A stretch of DNA of 64,000 bases from Arcobacter ellisii (GTDB lineage Bacteria > Campylobacterota > Campylobacteria > Campylobacterales > Arcobacteraceae). The notes under the pieces are model-generated. The model made no database searches. It had not been told where the DNA came from and saw only the letters and a program-made list of their open reading frames with translations. The stretch lies in assembly GCF_003544915.1 (NCBI RefSeq), contig NZ_CP032097.1, positions 2,046,001 through 2,110,000 on the forward strand, given 5' to 3'. The translations under genes were made by a program, and so were the position numbers. Below are positions 42,844 to 51,314 of the stretch, one piece after another; within the stretch, counting starts at the first letter, position 1; each line of letters opens with the position of its first letter.

Positions 42844-44304
42844 TTAAAAAACTTTAGAATTTAAAAGTAAAACTAAAGCTAAAATAAACATAAAAATTGG
42901 AGCAACTATTTCTAAAATATTTGCAAATTTTTGTGATTTATTTGAAACTTTATGAAGAGTTACCCCTAAAAAAGATGAAGCAAAAATAACTGTTGCCATT
43001 CCAAGACTTATACTAATACTTGCTAAAATTACTGCAAAATATGTTTTTAATAAAAATGCATAAACAAAAAGTAAAACTGTTCCAGGACAAGGTATTATTC
43101 CAGCTGTTAAAACAAAAATCAAATCTTGTTTTTTATTTCTTTTTGTAACTGTTATTGGTCTATTTTGGCTTGTTTTTACAAAGTTTATATTTTGTGGATT
43201 TACTGAAAATTTTGTAGTTTCTAAAGAAACACTACAAGAACAACAACTACATGATTTTTTATTTAATTTTCTATATAAAATATATAAAGCTAAAAGCATT
43301 ATAATAATTGCACAAAATGCTGTTACATATGAAATAGAATCTTCCATAAATCTATTTAAAACACTTTCAAGCACAAAAATAGAGATTAAAACTAAAATTA
43401 AAGCTCCAATAATATGAACAAAAGCCGTAACCAATGAGATAACAAAAGCTTCAAAATAAGAACTTTTTTGTGAAGAAAAATATGAAAAGGCTAAAGCTTT
43501 TCCATGCCCTGGACCTAAAGCGTGAATTGAGCCATATAGAAATGAAGCCATAAGTAAAAAAATTAAAGCAAATTTGTCGCCATTTTCTATATCAACTAAA
43601 TATTTTTTAATATTATTTACAAATTTATCTAAAATATTTTCTTCTTTTATTTGTTCATTTTTAACCCCAATTTGCTCTTTTTTCTCTTCAACTTTTTCTG
43701 CTATTATCTCTTCTTTTTTAGCTTCTTCAATATTTTCTTGAATAGATAAATTTGGAGCATTTATTGTATATGAAACTTCGTTTATATCTGTACTTTTAAA
43801 GATTTTATAAGGAATATTAAATAACTGTCTTTTTTCATCAAAAACAATTAAAAAATAACTCAAATCATCAAAAATTTTTATTGTTAAAATATTTTTATCA
43901 TAAATTTTATAGTTTAAATCGATTGTATAATCAAAAGATAGATTTGAATTTTTGTAACTTAGTTTATAATTTGTTACTTCAAAAGGAAGAGAATTTTTAT
44001 TTTTTTCATTAGAATAAGAGATTGTTGTAAGGAAATTTTTTGGTTTTATATAATCAATTAAAGATTCTTCGATAAGTTTTAACTCTTTTTCTTCAAAACT
44101 TTTATTTAAGTTTAAATCATAAATTTTAAATAACTCTTCTTGAAACTCTTTTGCAAAACTCCAATTTACTTTTAAAGTTTTTATATACTCTTTATCTGCT
44201 TTTAGTTGGGTGGTTACATGAGTTTTTGGACTATAAATGGAACATAAAGAGCATCCAAAAAGGATGCCTTTAAAAAAAATAAGTATTAATAAAAGACGAA
44301 TCAT
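42844..44304 (-). CDS. DUF1007-NicO fusion metal permease
   Basis: A 486-aa protein. The signal-led N-terminal DUF1007-type periplasmic domain has VNWSFAKEFQEELF and D-x-N-x-S EF-hand-like residues. A charged linker with EEAKKEEIIAEKVEEKKE and six or seven membrane helices of the NicO (RcnA-type) family follow. The NicO signature HALGPGHGKA is intact, and the cytoplasmic loop has a cysteine cluster (SCSCCSCS). NicO proteins move nickel or cobalt. Its 4-bp overlap with the ZnuA-like gene and the adjacent Fur-family regulator suggest instead a zinc- or metal-uptake unit in which this permease replaces an ABC permease and ATPase. Confidence 0.75.
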   Translation of the reverse strand: MIRLLLILIFFKGILFGCSLCSIYSPKTHVTTQLKADKEYIKTLKVNWSFAKEFQEELFKIYDLNLNKSFEEKELKLIEESLIDYIKPKNFLTTISYSNEKNKNSLPFEVTNYKLSYKNSNLSFDYTIDLNYKIYDKNILTIKIFDDLSYFLIVFDEKRQLFNIPYKIFKSTDINEVSYTINAPNLSIQENIEEAKKEEIIAEKVEEKKEQIGVKNEQIKEENILDKFVNNIKKYLVDIENGDKFALIFLLMASFLYGSIHALGPGHGKALAFSYFSSQKSSYFEAFVISLVTAFVHIIGALILVLISIFVLESVLNRFMEDSISYVTAFCAIIIMLLALYILYRKLNKKSCSCCSCSVSLETTKFSVNPQNINFVKTSQNRPITVTKRNKKQDLIFVLTAGIIPCPGTVLLFVYAFLLKTYFAVILASISISLGMATVIFASSFLGVTLHKVSNKSQKFANILEIVAPIFMFILALVLLLNSKVF

Positions 44305-45209
44305 TTATAACTATTTGCTATTTCATTTGCCGTTTTTAATAAATCTTTTGACCAGTTCTCAGATAAAGGGTCAATTGCTACAACTTTTGCCCCAATATTT
44401 TTAGAGATGGTTTGAGCACTTTTTTGAGAAAATTGTGGAGATACAAAAACTATTTTTATATTATGTTTTTTAGCCTCTTCTATTAATTCAACCAACTCAT
44501 TTGGTTTTGCTTCTTTTCCTTCAATTTCAATAGAAATTTGTTCTAACTCATATCTTTTTGCAAAATATCCCCAAGATGGATGAAAAACCATAAAAGCTTT
44601 TTCTTTGTATGGAGCTAAAATGTTTTTAATCTCTTTATCTAACTCATCAAGCTCTTTTAAAAACTCTTCGTAATTTGTTTTATAAAAATCACTATTTTGT
44701 GAATCTACTTTTACCATAGCTTCATAAATATTTTTTGCTTGAATTTTTACTAAAATTGGGTCTAACCAAACATGAGGGTCTAATCCAGAATGGTCATGTC
44801 CTTCTTCTTCGTGTTCATCTTCATGTTCATGTTTAGCTTCATGTTTATGCTCATCTTTTGCTTCTTCATGATGCTCATGTTTTTCCATTTCCATTTTTTC
44901 AATACCTATTGTTGTATCTACAAATAGAGTATTTTTTGCACTTTGTTTAAATTTTTCTAACCAAACTTTTTCTGATGTATCTCCAGCTAAAAAATATACT
45001 TTTGAAGCAACTAAAGATTTCATTTGAGATGGTTTTGGTTCATAATTATGTGGAGAACTTCCAGGTTTTACCATTACATTTATCTCATACTTATCTTTTA
45101 CTATTTTTTGAACAAAATATTTTTGAGGTAAAATATTTACTGTTAATTCTGGTTTGTTTGCATATAAAAATGAAACTAAAGTTATAAATAAAAATATTAC
45201 TTTTTTCAA
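44301..45209 (-). CDS. ZnuA-like zinc-binding periplasmic protein
   Basis: A 302-aa cluster A-I solute-binding protein with signal peptide. Probable zinc ligands are His54 (SPHNYEP), His146 (DPHVWLDP) and His in FHPSWGYF, plus Asp in AIDPLSE. A His/Glu-rich flexible loop (111-140) is the usual ZnuA mark for zinc. No ZnuB or ZnuC gene is adjacent; instead a NicO-type permease overlaps it. It starts opposite a Fur-family gene with palindromic boxes between, and so is probably zinc-repressed. Confidence 0.85.
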   Translation of the reverse strand: MKKVIFLFITLVSFLYANKPELTVNILPQKYFVQKIVKDKYEINVMVKPGSSPHNYEPKPSQMKSLVASKVYFLAGDTSEKVWLEKFKQSAKNTLFVDTTIGIEKMEMEKHEHHEEAKDEHKHEAKHEHEDEHEEEGHDHSGLDPHVWLDPILVKIQAKNIYEAMVKVDSQNSDFYKTNYEEFLKELDELDKEIKNILAPYKEKAFMVFHPSWGYFAKRYELEQISIEIEGKEAKPNELVELIEEAKKHNIKIVFVSPQFSQKSAQTISKNIGAKVVAIDPLSENWSKDLLKTANEIANSYK

Positions 45210-45227
45210 AATTTTTCCTTTCTATTT

Positions 45228-45244
45228 TTGCAACTAGGTTGCAA
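45228..45244. promoter_or_regulatory. Candidate Zur-type operator TTGCAAC-TAG-GTTGCAA
   Basis: A perfect palindrome with 7-bp arms and a 3-bp centre, 19 bp before the ZnuA-like start. A related but weaker copy (12 of 17 positions) is at 45278-45294, near the -35 region of the Fur-family gene. It does not match the classic Fur box. Confidence 0.6.
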
Positions 45245-45277
45245 TATTTTTTGTGATTTTAATGCAATTATTCTTTA

Positions 45278-45294
45278 ATGCAACTTAGTCGTAA
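45278..45294. promoter_or_regulatory. Second, imperfect copy of the GCAAC operator
   Basis: ATGCAACTTAGTCGTAA lies 24 bp upstream of TATAAT (45318-45323) and 37 bp before the regulator ATG, a suitable place for autoregulation. An additional AATGCAA half-site occurs at 45260-45266. Confidence 0.45.
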
Positions 45295-45330
45295 AACTAA
45301 TTTTAAAAAAAAATTGCTATAATCTTAACT

Positions 45331-45708
45331 ATGAATATATTAGATAATTTAACAACCATTACAAATATCAAACTTACAAGTGCTAGAAAATCTATTTTAG
45401 AACTTTTGGTAAATTCAAATAAACCTTTATCATATGAAGATATGAAAGAGTATATTTCTATGGATAAGGCAACTTTTTATAGAAATATTACTATTTTTGA
45501 AGAGGAAAATTTGATTAGTTCTTTTGAATCAAATGACAAAAAAAGATATTTTGAGATAAAAAAAACGCAACATGCTCATTTTATCTGCTCATTATGTTCA
45601 AAAATAGAGTGTATTCATGAAAAATTAGATTTTGTTATGCCTGGATATAAAATAGAAAATATTATTATCAAAGGTGTATGTAAAAATTGTATGGAGGGAA
45701 AAGAATGA
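45331..45708 (+). CDS. Fur-family metalloregulator (Zur-like)
   Basis: A 125-aa Fur-family protein: winged HTH (LTSARKSILELLVNSNKPLSYEDMKEYI; KATFYRNITIFEEENLI in outline), then the dimer domain with HAHFICSLCSKIECI and GVCKNC, the two CxxC pairs for structural zinc. Context (a ZnuA-like gene opposite, palindromes between) favours a zinc sensor over iron. Start by ATG 13 bp after TATAAT, giving an almost leaderless transcript. It overlaps nhaA by 4 bp. Confidence 0.85.
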   Translation: MNILDNLTTITNIKLTSARKSILELLVNSNKPLSYEDMKEYISMDKATFYRNITIFEEENLISSFESNDKKRYFEIKKTQHAHFICSLCSKIECIHEKLDFVMPGYKIENIIIKGVCKNCMEGKE

Positions 45709-46997
45709 TAAAAAAGTTTTTAGTAATTGAAGATTTTATTTCAAAAGAAGCATTAAGTGGGATTATCCTATTTATTGCAACTGTTGCAGCTGTTATAGTT
45801 GCGAATTCAAGTTTTGGTCAAGATTATTATGATTTATGGCATATGCCTTTAGGTGTAACTTTAGGAGATAGAACTATTTCTATGACTTTAACTTATTGGA
45901 TAAATGATGGTCTTATGGCTCTATTTTTCTTAATGGTTGGACTTGAAATAAAAAGAGAGATGGTTTTAGGTGAACTTTCAAGTGTAAGTAAAGCCTCTTT
46001 TCCAATAGTTGCAGCAATAGGGGGAATGGCAATTCCAGCACTTATTTATGTAGCATTTAATACAGAAAATCCTATGGGATTTGGTATTCCAATGGCAACT
46101 GATATTGCTTTTGCTTTAGGTATCTTAATGCTTTTAGGAGCAAAAGTAAATCCAGCGGTTAAACTATTTTTAGTTGCCCTTGCTGTTGTTGATGACTTAG
46201 GAGCTGTTTTAGTTGTGGCAACAGTTTATACAAGTGAAATAAAAGCTGAATATTTTTTACATGCTGGAATTGCATATGGGCTTATTTGGTTTTTAAATTA
46301 TAGTGGTGTAAAAAAAATCTTACCTTATCTAATTTTAGGTATTTTTTTATGGATATTTATCCACGAAATTGGAATTCACGCAACAATTGCTGGAGTTTTA
46401 TTAGCTTTTGCAATTCCAATTAGTTCTAAAATAGATGAAAAAGAGTTTATAGAAAAAACAAGAGCATCAGTGGATGATTTTGAAAAAAATATAGATGAAA
46501 TTCCTATTTTAAACCATCATCAAACAGATGCTTTAGAAAGTATTGCTTATGGCTATGACAAAGTTCAAAATCCACTTGTTAGACTTGAACATAATCTTCA
46601 TGGTTTATCTGCATTTTTTATTATGCCTTTATTTGCTTTTTCAAATGCAGGAGTTTTAATAGACTTCTCAACAGTTTCAGCAAATCTAATGATTGTTTCA
46701 GGAGTTGTTTTTGGTTTATTAATTGGAAAACCAGTTGGTATTTTTGGATTAACTTATCTTTTAACAAAACTAAAAATTATCAAAAAACCAGACAATATTA
46801 CTTGGTTTGAAGTAATTGCAGTTGGATTCTTAGGTGGAATTGGATTTACAATGTCAATTTTTATTACTCATTTAGCTTTTGTTGATGAGGGAATAATAGC
46901 TGCTGTTAAACTTGGAATATTTGGAGCTTCATTTATAGCTGCTGTATTTGGTATTTTATTAATTTTAGCAAGTAGTAAAAGAAAATATAACTCTTAA
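45705..46997 (+). CDS. nhaA: NhaA-type Na+/H+ antiporter
   Basis: The start is the ATG at 45705, in a GGAGGGAAAAGAATG context overlapping the regulator stop. The 430-aa protein has the NhaA architecture. The transport site is the DD pair in LAVVDDLGAVL, and FGIPMATDIAFALGIL (TM4) and IWIFIHEIGIHATIAGVLLA are conserved segments. A cytosolic insert between TM segments (near 240-300) is longer than in E. coli. It maintains pH and sodium homeostasis in the inner membrane. Coupling with a Fur-family regulator is unexpected; shared transcription may be only positional. Confidence 0.93.
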   Translation: MIKKFLVIEDFISKEALSGIILFIATVAAVIVANSSFGQDYYDLWHMPLGVTLGDRTISMTLTYWINDGLMALFFLMVGLEIKREMVLGELSSVSKASFPIVAAIGGMAIPALIYVAFNTENPMGFGIPMATDIAFALGILMLLGAKVNPAVKLFLVALAVVDDLGAVLVVATVYTSEIKAEYFLHAGIAYGLIWFLNYSGVKKILPYLILGIFLWIFIHEIGIHATIAGVLLAFAIPISSKIDEKEFIEKTRASVDDFEKNIDEIPILNHHQTDALESIAYGYDKVQNPLVRLEHNLHGLSAFFIMPLFAFSNAGVLIDFSTVSANLMIVSGVVFGLLIGKPVGIFGLTYLLTKLKIIKKPDNITWFEVIAVGFLGGIGFTMSIFITHLAFVDEGIIAAVKLGIFGASFIAAVFGILLILASSKRKYNS

Positions 46998-46999
46998 AA

Positions 47000-47026
47000 A
47001 ATAAAAACTCTTTATGAGTTTTTATT
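47000..47026. terminator. Bidirectional terminator between nhaA and the symporter
   Basis: An 11-bp perfect stem AATAAAAACTC / GAGTTTTTATT with a 5-nt loop separates convergent genes. It overlaps the symporter stop. Confidence 0.8.
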
Positions 47027-48269
47027 TTATTCCTAAGACTCTTTTTATAAATAAAGAGGCTGTTAAATCTCCTGTCACATTTATCGTTGTTCTACACATA
47101 TCTAAAATTCTATCAACTCCTAAAATAAGAGCTATTCCTTCAAGTGGAACTCCAATACTTTGTAAAATTGTGGCTAAGATTACTATTCCAACTCCAGGAG
47201 TACTTGGTGTTCCAATAGATGCTCCAACAGTTGTTATTGCTAAAACAATTAACTCAAAAAAACTTAATTCTATTCCAAAAAGTTGAGTTAAAAATATAGC
47301 TGCACTTACTTGATAAAGTGCTGTTCCATCCATATTTATAGTTGCACCTAAAGGAATTACAAACTTTGAAATTGTTGGAGGAATTTCAAGATTATTTTCT
47401 GCTGTTTTTATTGATAAAGGCATAACAGCAGCTGAACTTGAAGTTGAAAATGCCATTAGTTGAACCTCTTTTATTTTTCCTAAAAATTCAAAAGGTTTCA
47501 TTTTTGAAGAAAAATAGACTATTATTAAATAAAAACCTAAAAGTAAAACCAATCCAAAAAGAACAGTTAAAATATACATAAACATTGAAGAGATTGCTTG
47601 AAAACCTATTTTAATAGTAATATTACATATAAGTCCAAACACAGCATAAGGGGCTAGTTTCATAGCCCATTCAACTATTTTCATTGAAAAAGCTTGAAGT
47701 GATTTTGATAAATCAACCAAAGGTTTTGATTCTTCAACTTTTAGATTTAAAAGTGCAACTCCAATAAAAATAGCCAAAATTACAAAAGCTAAAATATTAC
47801 CTGCAAGTTCAGCTTTTGCGATACTTACAGGAATTAAATCAACTATCATATCAGGTATTGAAATATTTTCAATTGTTTTTGTAACTTGGGTATTTGCTAA
47901 ATTCATTTGAGCTATTACATCTTTTGAAACATAAGAACCAGGATTAATTATTGTTGTATTTATTATTCCTAAAATCACAGCAACAAAAGTTGTTAGAATA
48001 AAATAAGGAAAGATATAAAATCCCAATTTTTTTAAAGTTTCAACATTTTTTGCACTCATTATTCCTAAAATAATAGAACTTACAACCAAAGGAATAACTA
48101 TCATTTTAATCAATGCTAAAAAAATATTTCCAATAAGTGCTATCCAAGGAGCTAACATAAAAGAGATTTTTTCATCAACTATTGCAAATGCACTAGGAGA
48201 TAAAAACAAACCTAAAACCAATCCAGCAATCATCCCTAAAATAACTTGAAACCATAATTTTTTTAGCAT
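47022..48269 (-). CDS. Dicarboxylate/amino acid:cation symporter (DAACS)
   Basis: A 415-aa membrane protein of the DAACS/SDF family. The first hairpin loop has AFSTSSSAAVMPLS (serine-rich substrate loop), TM7 has IPLGATINMDGTALY with the NMDGT cation motif, and hairpin 2 has ASIGTPSTPGVGI. These motifs are complete, so it should transport glutamate, aspartate or C4-dicarboxylates with Na+ or H+. It starts 13 bp after the SDR gene and is probably co-transcribed with it. Confidence 0.92.
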   Translation of the reverse strand: MLKKLWFQVILGMIAGLVLGLFLSPSAFAIVDEKISFMLAPWIALIGNIFLALIKMIVIPLVVSSIILGIMSAKNVETLKKLGFYIFPYFILTTFVAVILGIINTTIINPGSYVSKDVIAQMNLANTQVTKTIENISIPDMIVDLIPVSIAKAELAGNILAFVILAIFIGVALLNLKVEESKPLVDLSKSLQAFSMKIVEWAMKLAPYAVFGLICNITIKIGFQAISSMFMYILTVLFGLVLLLGFYLIIVYFSSKMKPFEFLGKIKEVQLMAFSTSSSAAVMPLSIKTAENNLEIPPTISKFVIPLGATINMDGTALYQVSAAIFLTQLFGIELSFFELIVLAITTVGASIGTPSTPGVGIVILATILQSIGVPLEGIALILGVDRILDMCRTTINVTGDLTASLFIKRVLGIK

Positions 48270-48282
48270 TTAAAATTCTTTT

Positions 48283-48987
48283 TTATCTTGGATATGAACA
48301 ATTATTAATATCTATACAAATTCCATTTATATACTCAGGACAATCAGTTGCCAACCAAACAATAGCTTTTGCAACCTCTTCAGGAGTTGCAAATCTTCCT
48401 GTTGCAACTGTTTTTTTGAACTCAGCTTTTCTCTCTTCAGAATTATCTTTTTGCATATCTGTTTCAGTTGGACTTGGAGCAACACAATTAACAGTTATTC
48501 CATAACTTCCTAAAAGTTTTCCATAAATTTTTGTTGCATTTATAAGTGCAGCTTTTGCCATACCATACCAAACATCTGGATGCCCAATTTGTCCAGCAAT
48601 TGAAGCTGTATTTACAATTCTTCCATATTTTTGTTTTTTCATATGCTCAGAAAAAATATTCATAAGTTCAACAGGAGTATATAAATCAACATTCATTATA
48701 TGCTCTCGTGCCTCTTTTGGATAGTTGTTATAAGTATATTTTGGTTGCATATATCCAGCATTATTAATTAAAATATCAATATTTCCCACTGTATTTGCTA
48801 ACTCTTTTAAACCATCAACATCTGATAAATCATACTCTATACAAGTAACTTTTTCAACACCAACTAAAGGACAAGTGTCAAAATCTCTTGCAACTATAAC
48901 AATTTCATAACCAAATTCTAACATAGCTCTTGAAACAGCTAACCCTATTCCTTTATTTCCACCTGTGATTAATACTTTTTTTGACAT
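48283..48987 (-). CDS. Short-chain dehydrogenase/reductase
   Basis: A 234-aa classical SDR: TGGNKGIG (8-15) binds NAD(P), NNAG is at 75-78, and the catalytic Ser129, Tyr141 and Lys145 (YGMAK) are present. The C-terminal FATPEEVAKAIVWLA with NGICIDINN ends as in FabG-like enzymes. Substrate unknown. It is the upstream partner of the dicarboxylate symporter gene. Confidence 0.9.
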   Translation of the reverse strand: MSKKVLITGGNKGIGLAVSRAMLEFGYEIVIVARDFDTCPLVGVEKVTCIEYDLSDVDGLKELANTVGNIDILINNAGYMQPKYTYNNYPKEAREHIMNVDLYTPVELMNIFSEHMKKQKYGRIVNTASIAGQIGHPDVWYGMAKAALINATKIYGKLLGSYGITVNCVAPSPTETDMQKDNSEERKAEFKKTVATGRFATPEEVAKAIVWLATDCPEYINGICIDINNCSYPR

Positions 48988-49085
48988 TTATTCTCCTTTT
49001 GTATTTATTGTTAAACTATTGATTTTAATCATTGTATTGAAATTTAATTTGTTATATAATTAATCAGCCATAAAATAGGAAATAA

Positions 49086-50978
49086 ATGATTTATAAAAAT
49101 GAAAAATCTCTTATTAATATAATAAAATACACACCTTTTATATTTATTATATCTCTATCTTTAATAATTTCTATCTCTTTATATTTTCAAAAACAAAATG
49201 AACTTGAGATAGAAAAAGAGTCTATAAAAAAAGAGTATTTAGAAAAAAATCAAGAACTAATAAAATCTGAGGTTGAAAATCTTTATAACTTTATTATTAG
49301 AACTCAAGAAAAAACAGAAGAAAAACTAAAAAATAGTATTAGACAAAGGGTTCTTGAAGCAAATAATATAGCTAATAGAATCTATAATGAAAATAAAGAT
49401 ACAAAAACAAAAAATGAAATTATAAAAATGATAAAAGATGCTTTAGTTGATATAAGATTCAATGATGGTAGAGGTTATATTTTTATTTATGGTTTTGATT
49501 ATGAGTGTATTTTGTTACCAATAAATAGAGAGAACGAAGGGAAAAGTGTATATGATTTTCAAGATTCAAAAGGTCTATATTTAGGAAGAGAAATAGTTAA
49601 AAGTCTTCAAAATAATGATGAAGCATTTTTAACCTGGCACTATCCAAAACCTGAAAATTTAGAAAAAAAAGATTTTAAAAAAATAGGTTTTAATGTTCAT
49701 TTTAAACCTTATGATTGGTTTATTGGAAGTGGGGAATATGTTGTAGATTTTGAAGAAAATATGAAAGAAGAGATTTTAGAGTATATTTCTAAACTAAAAA
49801 CAAATGAAAATGACTATTTTTTTATATTAGATTATGACAAAAAATCACTTTTTCAAAAAATTGATAATTTAGTTGATAAATCTTTTCAAAAAATTAGTAG
49901 TGATGATGAAATGAATCTATTTAATGAGATTTTGGATTTATCAAAAAATGGTGGTGGATTTATCACATATAATTACAAGATTATAGATGAAACAACTGCT
50001 CTTACTAAAACAAGTTATGTAAAAGCTTTATTAAACTGGAAATGGATAATTGGTAAAGGTTTTTTCCATGATTATGTAAATAAGATTATTGAAAAAAAGA
50101 GTATTGAACTAAACGAAAAATTCCATAAAAAAATTAAAAATATTTTTATTATAACTTTAATTTTAACACTAATTTTATTGAGTATTTCAATTTATATTTC
50201 AAAAAAATTAGAAAAAAAATTTCAAGATTATAAAATGGAATTAAAAAAACAACAACACATTCTAGCCCAACAATCAAAAATGGCAGCAATGGGAGAAATG
50301 CTTGGAAATATTGCTCATCAATGGAGACAACCACTTTCAGTTATCACAACCGTTGCAACGGGAATGAAACTTCAAAAAGAGTTTGAAAATCTTGATGATA
50401 AAACCTTTGATGAAGCAATTGAAAATATCACTAATTCAGCTTTATATTTATCAAAAACAATTGATGATTTTAGAAGTTTTTTTAAATCAGATAAAAAAGA
50501 GACTTTTTTTAGTATAAAAGAGACTTTTGAAAAAGTTTTAAAACTTACAAATTCTCAATTTAAAAACCATGAAATAACAATAATAAAAGAGATAGATGAT
50601 TTTCAAATTTATGGATTTAAAAATGAGTTTATTCAAGTATTAATAAATATTTTAAATAATTCAAAAGATGCTTTGATTAACAAAAAAGAGAATAAATTAA
50701 TTTTTATAAAAACATTTGAAGACGATGAAAATAATTTTGTTATCAAAATAAAAGATAATGGTGGAGGAATTGAAAATAAAATTTTAGATAAAGTTTGTGA
50801 ACCTTATTTTACAACAAAACACCAATCAACAGGAACGGGAATTGGACTTTATATGGCTGAAGAGATTATTGAAAAACATATGAATGGAATTTTAGAGATA
50901 AATAATTGTAAATTTTCTTATGAAAATGAAGAATATGTTGGAGCTGAAGTTACTATTTTATTAAATAAAGAGAGTTGA
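49086..50978 (+). CDS. Double-Cache sensor histidine kinase (orphan)
   Basis: A 630-aa membrane kinase: TM1 (IFIISLSLIISISLYF), a periplasmic region of about 280 residues with two Cache-like parts (GRGYIFIYGFDYECILLP ... WFIGSGEYV; NDYFFILDYDKK ... WKWIIGKGFF), TM2 near 350-375, then a coiled linker. The catalytic part has an H-box (IAHQWRQPLSVI, His411), N-box (NILNNSKDALI), G1 (DNGGGI) and G2 (TGIGLYMA). No response regulator is adjacent, so its partner is elsewhere. Cache domains bind small molecules such as amino or organic acids. Confidence 0.9.
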   Translation: MIYKNEKSLINIIKYTPFIFIISLSLIISISLYFQKQNELEIEKESIKKEYLEKNQELIKSEVENLYNFIIRTQEKTEEKLKNSIRQRVLEANNIANRIYNENKDTKTKNEIIKMIKDALVDIRFNDGRGYIFIYGFDYECILLPINRENEGKSVYDFQDSKGLYLGREIVKSLQNNDEAFLTWHYPKPENLEKKDFKKIGFNVHFKPYDWFIGSGEYVVDFEENMKEEILEYISKLKTNENDYFFILDYDKKSLFQKIDNLVDKSFQKISSDDEMNLFNEILDLSKNGGGFITYNYKIIDETTALTKTSYVKALLNWKWIIGKGFFHDYVNKIIEKKSIELNEKFHKKIKNIFIITLILTLILLSISIYISKKLEKKFQDYKMELKKQQHILAQQSKMAAMGEMLGNIAHQWRQPLSVITTVATGMKLQKEFENLDDKTFDEAIENITNSALYLSKTIDDFRSFFKSDKKETFFSIKETFEKVLKLTNSQFKNHEITIIKEIDDFQIYGFKNEFIQVLINILNNSKDALINKKENKLIFIKTFEDDENNFVIKIKDNGGGIENKILDKVCEPYFTTKHQSTGTGIGLYMAEEIIEKHMNGILEINNCKFSYENEEYVGAEVTILLNKES

Positions 50979-50999
50979 GTTTAACCGTTAATTAAACTC
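50977..50999. terminator. Hairpin between convergent genes
   Basis: GAGTTTAA / TTAAACTC with a 7-nt loop spans the stops of the kinase gene and the convergent 95-aa gene; a T-rich stretch follows a few bases later on the plus strand. Confidence 0.4.
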
Positions 51000-51268
51000 A
51001 TCACTCTTTTTCTTTCATCAATTTTGCAGTTAGTTATATCTTTTTTTGTTTTTGAATTAATTATACAAGTTAAAGTTTTATCCAATAAAATAATTCTATC
51101 TTCTAAATTTTCATTTTTTGCAGATTCAATTCTTTCTATATATTTAAAAATCAAATTCTCTTTTTCTTTTTCTAATTCAACAATATTTTCTTTTGCACAC
51201 AACTCAAAAATAATAAAAAATGGTATTAATTTACTCTTCAAAAGAAGCCTTTTTTTGAATACTATCAT
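50981..51268 (-). CDS. Hypothetical 95-aa exported protein
   Basis: Not recognised. A basic start and hydrophobic stretch (KSKLIPFFIIFELCA) look like a signal peptide. The mature part is helical and charged (VELEKEKENLIFKYIERIESAKNENLEDRI), with two cysteines near the end (LTCIIN and TNCKID) that could form a disulfide. A TAGGAAACT ribosome site precedes the ATG. It is on the same strand as the peroxidase cluster, 46 bp after it, and may be its last gene. Confidence 0.55.
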   Translation of the reverse strand: MIVFKKRLLLKSKLIPFFIIFELCAKENIVELEKEKENLIFKYIERIESAKNENLEDRIILLDKTLTCIINSKTKKDITNCKIDERKRVMSLING

Positions 51269-51314
51269 AGTTTCCTATAATAAAATATTAATAAAATAAC
51301 TTCTTTGTGAAAAT

